A stretch of DNA of 64,000 nucleotides. Origin: Primulina eburnea (Eukaryota; Streptophyta; Magnoliopsida; Lamiales; Gesneriaceae). How positions within the stretch are numbered: the stretch's first letter is position 1; every line of letters starts with the position of its first letter. The notes beneath the pieces are model-generated. The model worked only from the letters and a program-made list of their open reading frames with translations. It was not told the DNA's origin and searched no databases. Of the stretch, positions 30,400-42,971 are shown piece after piece. A program made the position numbers and the translations under genes. Where the stretch lies: positions 34,596,317 through 34,660,316 of the forward strand of contig NC_133110.1 in the NCBI RefSeq assembly GCF_022965805.1, given 5' to 3'.

Positions 30400-31390
30400 T
30401 ACCGGAGCCATTCCACCACATAAAATAAATGGGCTGGTTGGTCATTTTGCGACCCGCACCCACTAGTCCGTTTTTAGAGTGCTAAAAATCTAATATTATA
30501 TTAAAATGGTGAGTTGAATTGAGTATTGTCCAAATGATCCTTGTGTTTAATTTCTTTGTCTAAATTGATGTTTAATATGTGTTTGATTTATTAAGTGTGT
30601 TAAATTTATGTTTCAATGTTTGATTTATTGTGTTTTTTATATTATTATTAGTTTAAATTTGATTTATCGTGTTTATTTTTTATATTATTATTAATTTAAA
30701 TTTTTGTATTTATTTTGTGTTTAATTTATTGTTCTAATATTAATTTTAAAATGGTAATTTATTTATAAGCTTCAATTGCGATTTTATAAAATTACCCTCC
30801 AAGTCTGTACAAATAAACATCATCATGAATGTGGATGTGCAAGTGCTTTGATAACATTCTAATAAACAAATGTTGACTCCACGTCGGAAATATGATATTA
30901 GTATATGATATTTGAGTATCAAATTTTTCAGATACGATACTGATATATGATTTTTTTAGAACCTAAGCATGTATTGTAAGTTGATATTAATAAAGTTGTT
31001 CGAAATTTATACTCAAAATATTATCTTTTGTATTATATATAAATCATTTAATACTCAAATATCATATATTAATATCATGTTTTTAATTTTGTGTATCAGT
31101 TTTCATCAATAAAAAACATATGAGCTCAAAGAATGCATAAACATTTTTTTGTCGATCAAGGAATGCAAATACATAATTTTTTTTCTGACATGAATTAAAT
31201 GCAAATTTGAGTTTGAGGATTTAAAGAAAATTTACACTTTGTGTTTACTTTTTAGACTATTATTAGTTTTAAGTTTGATTTATTGTATATTTTATACACA
31301 AGGTTGTACTTTCTTTATTTTAAGGTAACGTTTGCAATAGATTATTTCAAGTGCTTCCATGGTTCAAGTCAATAAAATATTTGAAAATTG
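30400..31390. other. AT-rich intergenic DNA
   Basis: Repeated TTTATTGTGTTT-like words near 30540-30730 but no clear repeat unit, gene or mobile-element ends. Confidence 0.5.
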
Positions 31391-31399
31391 TACATAGAA

Positions 31400-32329
31400 G
31401 TATGGGTGATAATAGTACGGTTTTGAGGTTTTTTTTTTTAAAAAAAAATCAAATCGAATTGTCGTATGCAGTCGGTTAAGATTTTAAAAAAATAATCGCG
31501 GTTTTACATGTAGAATTAATCTTATGATTTGAGCGGTTGCGATCGGTTTACGATTTTTTTTAATGAAAAATATTAGAATATACATTCTAATTTATTTGAA
31601 AACAACAACAATATAGTGCCTTCAAATATAAAATATATTTCAAATCATACAAAGATAAAACTAGATAAAACAATAATCACGATTCAAAACTAAGTTAATA
31701 ATTTAACAACATAACACATTAACAAAAAAAATGACATTTTCACTATTTTATCTTTTTTAACTTTCAAACTTCAAACAAAATATTGTAGTAAATTGTAAAA
31801 GAAATAAATACTATAATAAAAGACTTATATGAAGAATAATTAAAAAGAAGATAAGTTCTATTTGTATACTAATTTTGAAGAGTGTTTAGATATAATGAAT
31901 GATGACCTCTTTAACTGGATATGTTGTTTACAAATTAGTGTGAGTCTCATGTGAGACCGTCTCACGAATCATAATCTGTGAGACAGGTCAACCCTACTCA
32001 TATTCACAATAAAATGTAATACTCTTAGCATAAAAAATAATACATTTTCATGGATGACCCAAATAAGAGATCTGTCTCACAAATACGATCCGTGAGACCG
32101 TCTCACACAAGTTTTTGCCTACAAATTATTACAATCCAATGTCAAATTTTATGGCAAGCGGTTTAAGCGCTGATGCGGTTTGGTGCAGTTCTAGACAAAA
32201 AAAATAATCGAACCGCGTATGCTGTACGATTTATTATTACTATTTTTATTCGCGATTTTTATAAAATATTAAGAAAAATGATGCGGTGTAATTCAGTTCC
32301 GAAGATTAATACAAAAATTGATCACCCCT
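31400..32329. mobile_element. Possible hAT-like non-autonomous element (~0.93 kb) carrying a nested MITE
   Basis: Ends are GTATGGGTGATAATAGTACG and, at the right, TTGATCACCCCT, a short inverted GGGTGAT pair. Flanking octamers ACATAGAA (31392-31399) and ACATAGAG (32330-32337) agree at 7 of 8 positions, as an aged hAT target duplication would. The interior has degenerate CGGTT/GCGGTT words and holds the MITE at 31938-32119. Confidence 0.5.
31938..32119 (+). mobile_element. MITE of the GTGAGACCGTCTCAC family
   Basis: 182 bp with the family ends (TCATGTGAGACCGTCTCACG and CACACAAGTTTTTGCC) and a perfect 9-bp duplication TACAAATTA (31929-31937 and 32120-32128). It is nested in the hAT-like element. 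Confidence 0.88.
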
Positions 32330-32337
32330 ACATAGAG

Positions 32338-32872
32338 GCTAGAAAGACAAACACTTTACTCCCTTCACGCTCGGGCTTGGGGCGGCTCTGTGTGGGACCC
32401 TCGGAGGTGGGGTTCAACTTTTTTTAGAAAGACAAACACTACTTAATACTTTATCAAAAAACCTGAAGCAGAATCAAAAAAAAAAATTCCACTAATGTGT
32501 TCATGTTTAGAGACATATTAAACCTTGATTTTATATTTATTTATTCTCACAATTCAACTATAAAAGTTTAGTTTATTAAAATAAAATTTTCACCTATAAT
32601 TTACTAATTAAATTTTATTTTTAAGTTTTTAGTTTAGTTATTGTTTTATTTAAGTTAGTTATAAATTAATTGGTCACAAGTGACATTAATTCGAGTAGCC
32701 TCGATTAAGATACACAAATCATATTATAGCTAGTAATTAGACGTTGATCTCTGTCAAAATAATATTCCAACTCATACTTACTTATTATTACTTTATATAA
32801 TTCATTTTCTAGCCTTTTCCTCAACCAAAAATATCGAGCAATGATGATACTATATGATAATGCTATACGAAC
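32338..32872. other. Intergenic DNA upstream of the chromovirus
   Basis: AT-rich. AGAAAGACAAACACT occurs twice (32341 and 32425) around a GC-richer stretch. No gene recognised. Confidence 0.5.
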
Positions 32873-32877
32873 ATAAT

Positions 32878-34057
32878 TGTGAGAACCTGAAATTCCAGCA
32901 GTAGCAGCAGCTGGCCAATTTCAGTAGCTGCAGCTGGCAAATTCAGCAGAAGCCAACAATTCCAGCAGCAACTCATATTTCAGAAGATGATATTTTCCAG
33001 CAGACAAAATCCAGCAGACCGGATCCAGCAGCAGAAGAGCGAATTCCAGCAGACAGTTACTGATTCAGCTATTGAGTTGTAACTGAAGCATTTAACTCGA
33101 AATAAAGGCTGTTAATGGCAGATTATGACCATTTATTTGGAAGACTAACCGTCAGAATCTTGCCTATAAATAACACTCTCAAATCTCTGAATTGGTGTTA
33201 CACAAATCTGAGATTATCATTTGAATTTCGAGCTAAGGGAGAGTGCTTATTTTCGAGCAGTAGAAACCAGTGGCAAGAACGAGCATATTCCAGACTTCTA
33301 CCGAAACCTTATTGCAAATTATGGTAAGTGGGCTTATGTATAAATATCTTGAAAACCGTTTGATGATTTCTGTTTTAAAGCAAAGTATATTCTTGAATCC
33401 TGTTATCTGATTTCGAAGCACTGAAACTTAGTGAACTAATGGTAGGAATATATATTCTGAACATTACTGATTACTGGCCTCACCCCTTAGAGGAGAGAAC
33501 ATATAGGGGACTGATATCAGTTTAGCCATGAAATTCACGAATGTGCTCAGTGCTTATTTGATAAACTTCCGATTTCTGATTACTGAATACCGATTACTGA
33601 TTTCTGAACACTGAACACTGATTTCTGTTATGAAAATAAGAATTTCTGTATATTTCCGTATTACTGTTCTGTATGAAAATGATTTCGAAAACTGGGAGTT
33701 ATTCCCGCCCCTGCTTACTGAGTGAATCATATCACTCACCCACCAAACTCATCTCAGATAAGAACGAGGAAGAGTTGATAGAAGAAGAGGAACAACGTCA
33801 GTTTTGGGGCTGGTGATGAAGATCGTTGTTATTAGTTCTGATTTATGTTTTATTTTCCGTTGCATCTATTCAGATATTGTAATTTTATGGTTTTACATTT
33901 CCGCTGTAAAACATTTGTCATTGAGTTGTAACAGACAATGATTATTATGAATAAAAGACGGATTTCTGAAATTCTGTACTTCTGAGGCTTGTTGTTTTCG
34001 AATGTAATATTTGAGAGCAACGCCGGTGTCAACCAACCCCCGTCCCGGGGCATGACA
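32878..34057 (+). repeat. 5' LTR of the chromovirus
   Basis: Rich in CAGCAG words at the start and in TGATTACTGAATACCGATT-type repeats in the middle. A TATAAATA lies at 33164-33172 before CACTCTCAAATCTCTGAATT, a plausible promoter and transcript start. ORFs within it (33115-33327, 34090-33850) recur in the other LTR and are not genes. Confidence 0.93.
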
Positions 34058-34064
34058 TTGAAGT

Positions 34065-34076
34065 GGTATCAGAGCA
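34065..34076 (+). other. Primer-binding site of the chromovirus
   Basis: TGGTATCAGAGC, complementary to the 3' end of initiator methionine tRNA, 7 bp after the 5' LTR. Confidence 0.88.
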
Positions 34077-34908
34077 AAACCGGGTTTCATAATCTGGGGA
34101 GGAGGAACTATAAATAATAAGTTCTTATAGACTTCTGAGAATAAGTTCTGAAGGTTACTGAAATAGACTACTGAAAATAAGCTACTGTAATAGACTACTG
34201 AAACGAGTTTCTAAAAAAAAAATTCAGTAGGCCAAAACCAGTAGACGAAAAACAGTAGGATAAGACCAGTAGCCTGAAACCAGAACCAGCAGATATAAAT
34301 CAGTAGAGCTGAAGGCAGCAGACTGATTCTAAAAGTGCTGGAAAGCAGCAGACAATGCTGGAAAAGCAGCAGACTGATTGTAGTAGCATCAGAATTGCAT
34401 TAGACAGTGTATTCCAGCAAGCAAATGCAGTAGACCTTGCAAATGGCATGGAAGTTGAGGTGTTTTTCGCGCAAACTTCAAACGGCCATAACTTTTGATC
34501 CAGGAGGAATTTTTACTATTAAAAGTAGGCGTTGGAAAGCTCTCGACGAGGAGAACCTAATCTAGAACGACTTATCGTTCTAGCACCGCCGACGAACCCC
34601 AAAATCCATCGTTTAGATAGTGATATCATCATTTCTGTGAAATTTTCCAAAATTTTGCAACTTTGAGGAATTTTCATTTTCAATTGACTTAGTATTTTTG
34701 CACCAAACTTGGTACCATTCATGTTCTTGATGTGAAGGATTTTTAGTAAAATTTTCACACCATTCTAAGACCGAAAATTTTTGAGCTATTTCTTATGTTA
34801 ATTGTATAGGCAGTACTGACTCTGTTCATTCCAGTATTTGTCTATAACTCGACCTATATTCTTGAGATCATTTCTGAACCTTGAATATCATGTTTTTGGA
34901 TGTAGGAT

Positions 34909-35418
34909 ATGGCTGACCAGAGTAGCTACATTAAGAGCCTAGAAAAGAAGCTAGAGAAACTCAAGCAACATAACTATTGTCTAGAGTTGGACAAAGATGA
35001 GTTAGAGCGTCGAGCAGAGCACTTAGAGGGTGATGTTCAACGTTATGCTCATCATCTGCATGAAGTAGAAGAGAGGAGTAGGAAGGCTCAAGAGGAGTTT
35101 GAAATATCCCAAGAGACTGTGGCAGAATTCATTGAGCTACGTGATACACTCGTTGACAAGATCCAAATACTCAAGGATCAGAATCATCAACTCGTGCACC
35201 AGCACAATCAGTATAGTGAGCAGACCGATGCTCAAATTCATGAGTTACAGAGTACTGTTGAAGTTCTTAGCGACCAGAATGCAGTTCTGCATGGTCATAT
35301 TGAACATCTACAAGCAGTAATAGCCAACCATGAAAAAGAACCTGAAGAGGATCCAGAAGAGGAAGAAGAAGTTGAAGAGGATCATATGGATTTAGATTTG
35401 GGAGAAGTGATAGATTAG
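34909..35418 (+). CDS. Extra coiled-coil ORF upstream of gag
   Basis: An intact 169-codon frame starting MADQSSYIKSLEKKLEKLKQ. Heptad-like repeats of Leu/Glu/Lys run from about residue 8 to 140 (ELERRAEHLEGDVQRYAHHL, IQILKDQNHQLVHQHNQYSE), followed by an acidic tail (EEDPEEEEEVEEDHMDLDLG). It is separate from gag, which starts 217 bp later, and is the only intact frame of the element. It is not a standard chromovirus component. Upstream extra ORFs occur in other plant gypsy elements, but I recognise no family. A role in particle assembly or protein contact is conceivable but unproven. Confidence 0.75.
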   Translation: MADQSSYIKSLEKKLEKLKQHNYCLELDKDELERRAEHLEGDVQRYAHHLHEVEERSRKAQEEFEISQETVAEFIELRDTLVDKIQILKDQNHQLVHQHNQYSEQTDAQIHELQSTVEVLSDQNAVLHGHIEHLQAVIANHEKEPEEDPEEEEEVEEDHMDLDLGEVID

Positions 35419-35710
35419 AATACCAGTAGTAGTAGTTGTAATAACACTTCTCTCACTTGCATTTCTGTTTTCATTTTGAAATTCAGTTGTAATTGCACTT
35501 TCTTGAGAAATCAATAAAATTTCTTTCGATCAATTGGTTTCATATTTAATTCTCGAGCAATTACATAAACATTGTTTTTCTTTTGTTTAGTCTCTATTCT
35601 GACATCAATCTTAGAACTTTCATAACTGTAGGAAATGGACGGAAGACCAGTTAGAAACAATCGCAATCCTCGCTACGGCAACCGCAACAATAACCGCAAC
35701 GATGAGAATG

Positions 35711-35741
<31 letters not shown>

Positions 35742-38039
35742 GCCACCAGCAGTTGGCCTCAGCCAAGTGGATTTAATGGCGATAGCCACGATTGTGGCAA
35801 CCACGTTACAAGGGTTAGTGAACCCAAATGCTAATCAGCCACCACCACCACCTCCAGCTCAGAATGGAACGAAGCAGCACTATGAGGCTCTCCGAAGAGC
35901 AAGAGTTCCAAACATTGATGGAAGCACCGATCCAGAGGTGGGACAGAATTGGATGAAAGAGGTGGAAAATCATCTTCGACTACTTGAGGTTCCCCAAAGG
36001 ATCATAGTAGAGGTGATTACACCTTTCCTTGTGGATAAAGCTGCCAAATGGTGAGAAGGAGTCTCACCAGCTATGTTAGAGGCGGGACCTATCACTTGGC
36101 AAAGGTTCCGAGAGGCATTTCTGAGGCAGTACTTTCCGACAGCAGTTCGAGTGCAGAAGCTGTCAGAATTCGAAAGCTTGGTGCAAGAACCAAATATGAC
36201 AGTGGTGGAGTACTCATCCAAGTTCCACTCATTGGGAACTTACTCCCCAACCATCATGGGAGACGAAGCTTTAAAGATGCATCACTTCAAGAAGGGATTG
36301 AACAGCCGTATTCAATCTGCCCTTGCCGTTATCGAGCCCATCAATTGAGGAATTGATGGGAGCAGCCATCAGGGCTGAGAATGATATTAAGAGGCGTGAA
36401 GGCGAGAACAAACTCAAACGTCCTCAGTCAAGTCAGTACCAACAGGGCCAACAATTCAAAAGGCCTAGGTTTTCAAGCAACCAATTCACCAGTGATCCAG
36501 CCAAAGGAACCACTTCTTCCCCATCAAGCAAAGAGGGAGTCAAGTGCCAAAATTGTGGATTCACTCACACGGGTGAATGCCGTAAGAATTCTGGAGCTTG
36601 TTTTCGTTGTGGAAAAATGGGCCACCGCATTGCTCAATGCCCTTTTCCAGATCCAAGGAATGGACCAGCAGAAAGAACAACTCCAAACAAGCCTAAGGAG
36701 AACAAGCCAAATGCTCGAGTATATGCTATAACTCAAGAAGAGGCTGACAACTCCAATGATGTCGTAGCCGGTATCATTCTAATCAATAATATACCTGCTT
36801 ATGTGTTATTTGATTGTGGTGCTACGCATTCATTCATGTCTAAGAGATTTGCCTAGAGGTTAGGAGCTAAGCCCGGTGACTTAGAAGAACCATATAGAGT
36901 AGCAACCCCTGCAAATCGAATTTTAGAAACTCGCACTCTATATCGGGATACTAACGTTCTCATAAAAGATCAGAATTTCAAGGCAAACCTGATTCAACTA
37001 AACATGGTGGAATTCGATGTAATTCTTGGAATGGATTGGTTAGCCAAGAATCATGCCTTAGTAGACTGTCATGGAAAGACGGTAACCATCCAAGCTCCAC
37101 ACCAAGAGAAAATTTTATTTCATGGCAAGACCAAAGAACGAAAGACTCTTCTTTCTGCTTTTCAAACTTGGAAAGCCATGAAAAGTGGAGAAGAAGTTTA
37201 CCTAGCTATGTTAAGCGAGGTAAAGAAAGAAACCACACTTACGCTTGAAGAGATTCCAGTAGTACAAGAATTTCCGGATGTCTTTCCTGAAGAACTCCCT
37301 GGCGAACTTCCCGATCGTGAAGTAGAATTTGAGAGTAATTTAGTACCCAATGCTGCACCAATCTCAGAAGCACCATACCGAATGGCTCCAGCAGAGTTGA
37401 AAGAACTCAAAGAGCAACTTCAAGAGTTGTTGGACAAGAAGCAAATCCGACCAAGCGCATCTCCGTGGGGAGCTCCTGTCCTATTTGTAAAGAAGAAGGA
37501 CGGAAGTATGAGGATGTGTATCGATTATATAGAGCTGAACAAGATCACAATCAAAAACAAGTATCCGCTTCCAAGGATAGATGACTTGTTTGACCAACTC
37601 AAAGGAGCTTAAGTCTTTTCCAAGCTCGATTTAAGGTCAGGCTACCACCAATTGAAGGTCAAATCAGACGATAACCCAAAGACAGCCTTCAGGACAAGGT
37701 ACGGACACTATGAGTTCACCGTGATGCCATTCGGATTAACAAACGCTCCGGCATTATTCATGGATCTCATGAACAGAGTGTTTAAACCATTTCTTGACAA
37801 GTTTGTTGTAGTATTCATCGACGACATTCTAGTATATTCGTCAAGTGAAGAAGATCACAAAGAGCATCTTCGTATCACCCTACAGAAGCTGAGAGAAAAG
37901 GAACTATACGCCTAGTTCAAGAAATGCGAATTCTGGCTAGAGAGCGTCGCATTCTTGGGACACATAATATCAGCAGCAGGAGTATCTGTGGACCCTAAGA
38001 AAGTGGAGGCAATCTCGGATTGGCCTAGACCAAAGAATG

Positions 38040-40878
38040 TGTAACGTACCGTACTTTTATCATTCAAAATTTGCGGAAAAATTAAAAATTTTCTTTATTA
38101 AACGTAAACATCCATACGGTAGTCACTCAACATTCATAAATAGTTTTGAAATCATTCACCATCAATAAAAATTGTCTAAAGTAAGGTTATCTCAAAATGT
38201 CTCACAACCAATCATAAAAATTCAGAGTATTTTAAACTTTGCTTAAAAACATAAACTTGCGGTCCTCGGGTTTAGCCTGCCACTCAGTCCAAGCCTGCCC
38301 CTTGGTCACCACCTCCTGTCTCCTCAACATAGTCACCTGCATCGATCAAATCTAGTGAGTCTAAAGACTCAACACGTATAATCTGGAATAACGAATACTA
38401 CAATAATAAAATCGCATGCAACTTTAAATTAAAACGTACATAACTTGAAACTTGAACTTTGCGTAATAAACTTAAACTTGAATTAAACTTGAACTTGAAC
38501 TTACATACTATGACGTGCTAAGAACATAAACTTCTCTTAAACATACTCTCATACTTCAACATACTAAACTTCATCATTTTGCGTAGAGGATGTTTCAAAG
38601 CAAGTGACCTTTAACTTTAATAAACGCCTGATCAGACACACCACAGTACTGGGTTGACAGGGACGTATCCACTGCCACATACATGAGATCCCCGTTCATC
38701 ATTTAACGGGCCGGTTGGTCCCCGTTCATCATTTAACGGTTTCCAACCACGATCTAACCCGTTCATCATTTAACGGGGTGGAGAGGTCCTCGGCCACGTT
38801 CACCGACTTCCAAACCCATTCACTTTTTGGTCACGAGACATTTAGCATACCTCAAAAACTTCAAATATTTTCTTTGCACGTCATGCATACTTACTTGGCG
38901 TTGAGGGATTCGTTGGACTTCGATCGGAGTCGTTGCTGCGCATACTAACGAATTCATAACTTAACTTGCATAACTTAGACGTATCAATCATGCTTACTTC
39001 GAGTTCGTTCACTTCCTTAGGACATTCTAAAATTTCCCATAACACGACCTTAATAATCCTTGCACTAAACCATAACATCAAACTTAAAAATCACCAAATT
39101 ATTTTTCCCCAAATAGTGTGTACACGGACCCCGAGCCCGGGTCCGTGTACAGGTCCGTCTACCTACTGTGACATACGTGCTGTGAAAAGGAAGGGGCACG
39201 GACCCCGTGTGAGGCTCCGGGTACGGGTCCGTGTCCGTGCGCAAGGAATTGTCTCGAAGAAAAGGGAAGGCACGGACCCCGTGCCTACATCCGTGTGGGG
39301 GTCCGTGTCCGCTCGCGACGCTGACACTCGTGATAAAACAAGGTCACGGACCCCGTGCCCGGGTCCGTGTCAGGGTCCGTGTGCGTACTGTATGTTGATA
39401 CCTGCGAGAAAACTTATGCACGTGCCTATCCTCCCAATTGCAACTCAATGGCACAAAGTTTAACACCTTATGACCCTTCTTAGGACACCATAATATTGCA
39501 TCAAAACTTATACAAACACCTCAAACACAACGTGCACTATGCTACACAATGCAACACCAATTATGCAATTAACATCAATCACTTTCCTACAACTTTAACT
39601 AATTCGAACGCCTAACACAAACGTCAAAACCTTAAAGAAATACACCAAACCTCAATACTAATATACCCATACGCAGCAACGATCGCCCGTCGGTTTCCAA
39701 TGAAGCCTGCAACATAAAACTCCAAGAATACAATGATATCAAACTTTTCTTAAAATTACAGTTTGAGCAGTCTCACGAAAAACATCATAACTCTCTCATT
39801 TTTTGTCCAAAACTCTCGAATTTTATATCAAATCGAAGGCGTCAAAAATTTCTACAATTTTCTGGTTGAAAGTTTTCTCAAATTGTGAACCGAAAAATCG
39901 CAGTTTTCGCCAGAACAGTAAAAACGAGTTTTAGATCTAAAATTTTTCCTTCGAAATTGATCCGATCTATGATCCGCTCAAACTACTAACATCATACATA
40001 ACTTTTACGCATAAAAACAACGCAATACAATATATAACTTGATCGACACAGCAAGAACAGATTATACGTGCCTTAATGATGATAACGTTACCGAAAGACG
40101 ACACCGAAGCGGAGATGGGAGCGAGGTTGATCCGGGACGAACGTGGCACCGTTTTCTTGCAATAATAATCACGAAAATACTGAAAGGTTTTGGAGGGTGT
40201 CGGGGCGGCTACTAGCAAATGAAGAACCCTAGGTTTCTTCTCTCCAAAATAATAAAAACTAGATTGAAAATTGTGTGTGTGTGTTTAGGCGCAATTCGGT
40301 GTGTGTAAAAATGTGTTTGTGTGTGTGCGTGTGTTTTAATAAAATTAAGAGACTAACTTTTGTTTAATTAAAATAATTGTCTACTAATTAAAACAATAAC
40401 TCACACTTAATTTTTAAATAAAACTCTTTAATTAAAATATAATACACCATACTAGACTTTAAAAGTTCTAAAATCATAAACTCACAAAATAGTTATTTTA
40501 GGATTCAAAATGCTAACATCTCATCAAATACTAAATTTTAAAAGTTTTAAACTATTAATTTAATAAATAAAGATTTAGGCTCTAGAATGCTAAAACTCAC
40601 TAAATTATTTAAAATACCCCCAAACTCAACTAAAAATAAAATAACATCTTTAAAATTGCCAAAAATCGTCACCGGGTCTTTTCCTCAATCCCGCCTCGAA
40701 TGAACGCCTGAAACATGAAACTCGAAAGACGTTATAACGTGCATAACGTAACATGATTTAATTTAAAATAGTGCATTTAAATAAATTATGCATGACTAAA
40801 CGTCTTTAAAAATAAATTAAATGCTTTAATAATTTAATTAAATGCATGGGCTTTACAAGTATGAAATTGGGCTCTACA
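38040..40878 (-). mobile_element. Solo LTR, 2,839 bp, inserted in the chromovirus pol
   Basis: Begins TGTAACGTACCGTAC and ends TTGGGCTCTACA. A perfect 5-bp duplication GAATG (38035-38039 and 40879-40883) falls inside the polymerase frame, and removing the insert restores sequence continuity. There is no coding interior. I read it as minus-oriented because the minus strand starts TGTAGAGCCCAATTT and its GAGACAGGAGGTGGTGACC region resembles the end part of other long gypsy LTRs. It contains three CCGTTCATCATTTAACGG repeats (38692-38777), GC-rich GGACCCCGTG/GGGTCCGTG repeats (39115-39390) and a (GT)n tract at 40266-40332. Confidence 0.88.
39115..39390. repeat. GC-rich palindromic minisatellite inside the 2.8-kb solo LTR
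   Basis: Four variants of CACGGACCCCGTG...GGGTCCGTGT, self-complementary and 50-80 bp apart, stand out from an AT-rich LTR. The 165-codon ORF over this stretch is a by-product. Confidence 0.85.
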
Positions 40879-42959
40879 GAATGTGACAGAGGTACGAAGC
40901 TTCTTGGGATTAGCAGGCTATTATCGAAAATTTGTTGAAGGATTTTCCTCAATAGCCATACCTCTCACCAAGCTCACATAGAAGAACTCTAAGTTTCAAT
41001 GGAGTGAAAAATGTGAGGAAAGCTTCGAGACTTTGAAGAAGAAGCTTACATCCACACCAGTGCTAATATTACCTATGGAAGGTAAGGACTACACCGTCTA
41101 TAGTGATGCATCCAAAGAAGGTTTAGGATGTGTACTCATGCAAGAGGGAAGGGTGATTGCATACGCGTCAAGACAGTTGAAGCCGTATGAACAGAATTAC
41201 CCAACACATGACCTTGAATTAGCTGCAGTGGTGTTCGCACTAAAGATTTGGAGACACTATCTTTATGTAGCCAATTGTGAGATTTTCACCGATCACCAAA
41301 GTTTCAAATATTTGTTCACTCAAAAAGAACTAAATATGAGACAAAGACGATGGATCGAACTCATGAAGGATTACGACTTGACAATAAGCTACCATCCAGG
41401 CAAAGCCAACAAAGTAGCAGATGCTTTAAGTCGAAAGAATATGAGTAAGGTGATCCTGACATCACTTTCAGCACAACCATGTCTTCGAGAGACAATCAAG
41501 ATGAGTCAAGATAGAGATTCCGCTTTGGTGAAACTAAAAGAGCAAGTTAAAGAAGGGAAATCACAAGATTTCGAGACAGATAACAAAGGAATCTTGTGGA
41601 TGAAAGGTCGATTGTGCGTACCAGACATCGACCACCTTCGACAAGAAGTGATGTCTGAAGCACATAAGTCAAAATTTTCAGTCCATCCTGGCAGTACCAA
41701 GATGTACAGGGACTTGAAGAAGAATTTCTGGTGGAGTGGAATGAAGAAGGACGTGGCAATGTTTGTTTCCAAATGTCACGTGTGCCAACAAGTAAAAGCA
41801 GAACACCAAAGGCCTAGAGGACTTCTGCAACCGCTAGAAATTCCAGAATGGAAATGGGAGCATATTTCTATGGATTTCGTTGTGGGTTTACCAAAGACGA
41901 GACAAGGTCATGACGGAATATGGGTAATCGTAGATAGACTCACAAAATCTGAGCATTTCTTACCTGTCCGCATGAACTATAGTTTGGATAAGCTAGCCAC
42001 ATTGTACATGAATGAGATTGTACGATTGCATGGAGTTCCAGCTAGCATACTGTCAGACAGAGATCCTAGACTTACATCTCGATTTTGGAAGAGCTTTCAA
42101 CAAGCTATGGGGACTAAGGTTACTCTTAGTACGGCCTACCATCCGCAGACTGATGGCCAAACTGAGAGGACAATACAAACTCTAGAAGATATGCTGAGAG
42201 CATGTGCCTTGGACTTCAGTGTTAATTGGAGCGAACATCTGCCCTTAATCGAGTTCGCATACAACAATAGTTACCACAGCAGCATTGGAATGGCACCATA
42301 CGAAGCTCTGTATGGACGAAAATGTCGATCACCACTGTATTGGGATGAAGTAGGGGAAAAATCCATCGTCGGACCCGAACTAATCCAAGAAACAGTGGAT
42401 AAAGTTGTTGTGATCAAGGAGAGACTAAAATCTGCACAAGATCGACAGAAAAGCTGGGCGGACATGAAAAGAAGGCCCGTGGAATTTGAAGTTGGAGAGA
42501 AGACATATGTGAAAGTGTCACCCATGAAGGGTGTAATCCGATTCAATAAGGCTGGGAAACTAAATCCCAGATACGTCGGACCATTTGAAATTCTTGAGAA
42601 AGTGGGAACACTTGCTTATAGATTAGCACTTCCACCCGACATGTCAAGAATTCACAATGTATTCCATGTATCGCAGCTGAGGAGATATATTTCCGATCCT
42701 AGTCATATTCTGGAAGCTGGACCACTTCTGGTTGAGAGCAATCTAAATGAAGAGCTGAAATATGAAGAGATTCCGATTCGAATTGTGGATAACAAAGACC
42801 AAGTACTGAGGAGACGAACTATTCCATATGTAAAAGTACAATGGTCCAACCACACCGAAAAAGAAGCCACTTGGGAGTTAGAAGAAAAAATGCGAGATCA
42901 ATACCCTTACCTCTTTGAAGAGCATGTTCAACCAAGTTTCGAGGACGAAACTTCTCATA

Positions 42960-42971
42960 AGGAGGGAGGGA
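42960..42971 (+). other. Polypurine tract of the chromovirus
   Basis: AGGAGGGAGGGA immediately before the 3' LTR; the plus-strand primer site. It overlaps the last codons of the polyprotein (HKEGGM, stop at 42974-42976). Confidence 0.85.

Noticed and set aside
38966..39463. Plus ORF of 165 codons
   Set aside because: It crosses the GC-rich palindromic repeats of a solo LTR and has no recognisable domain.
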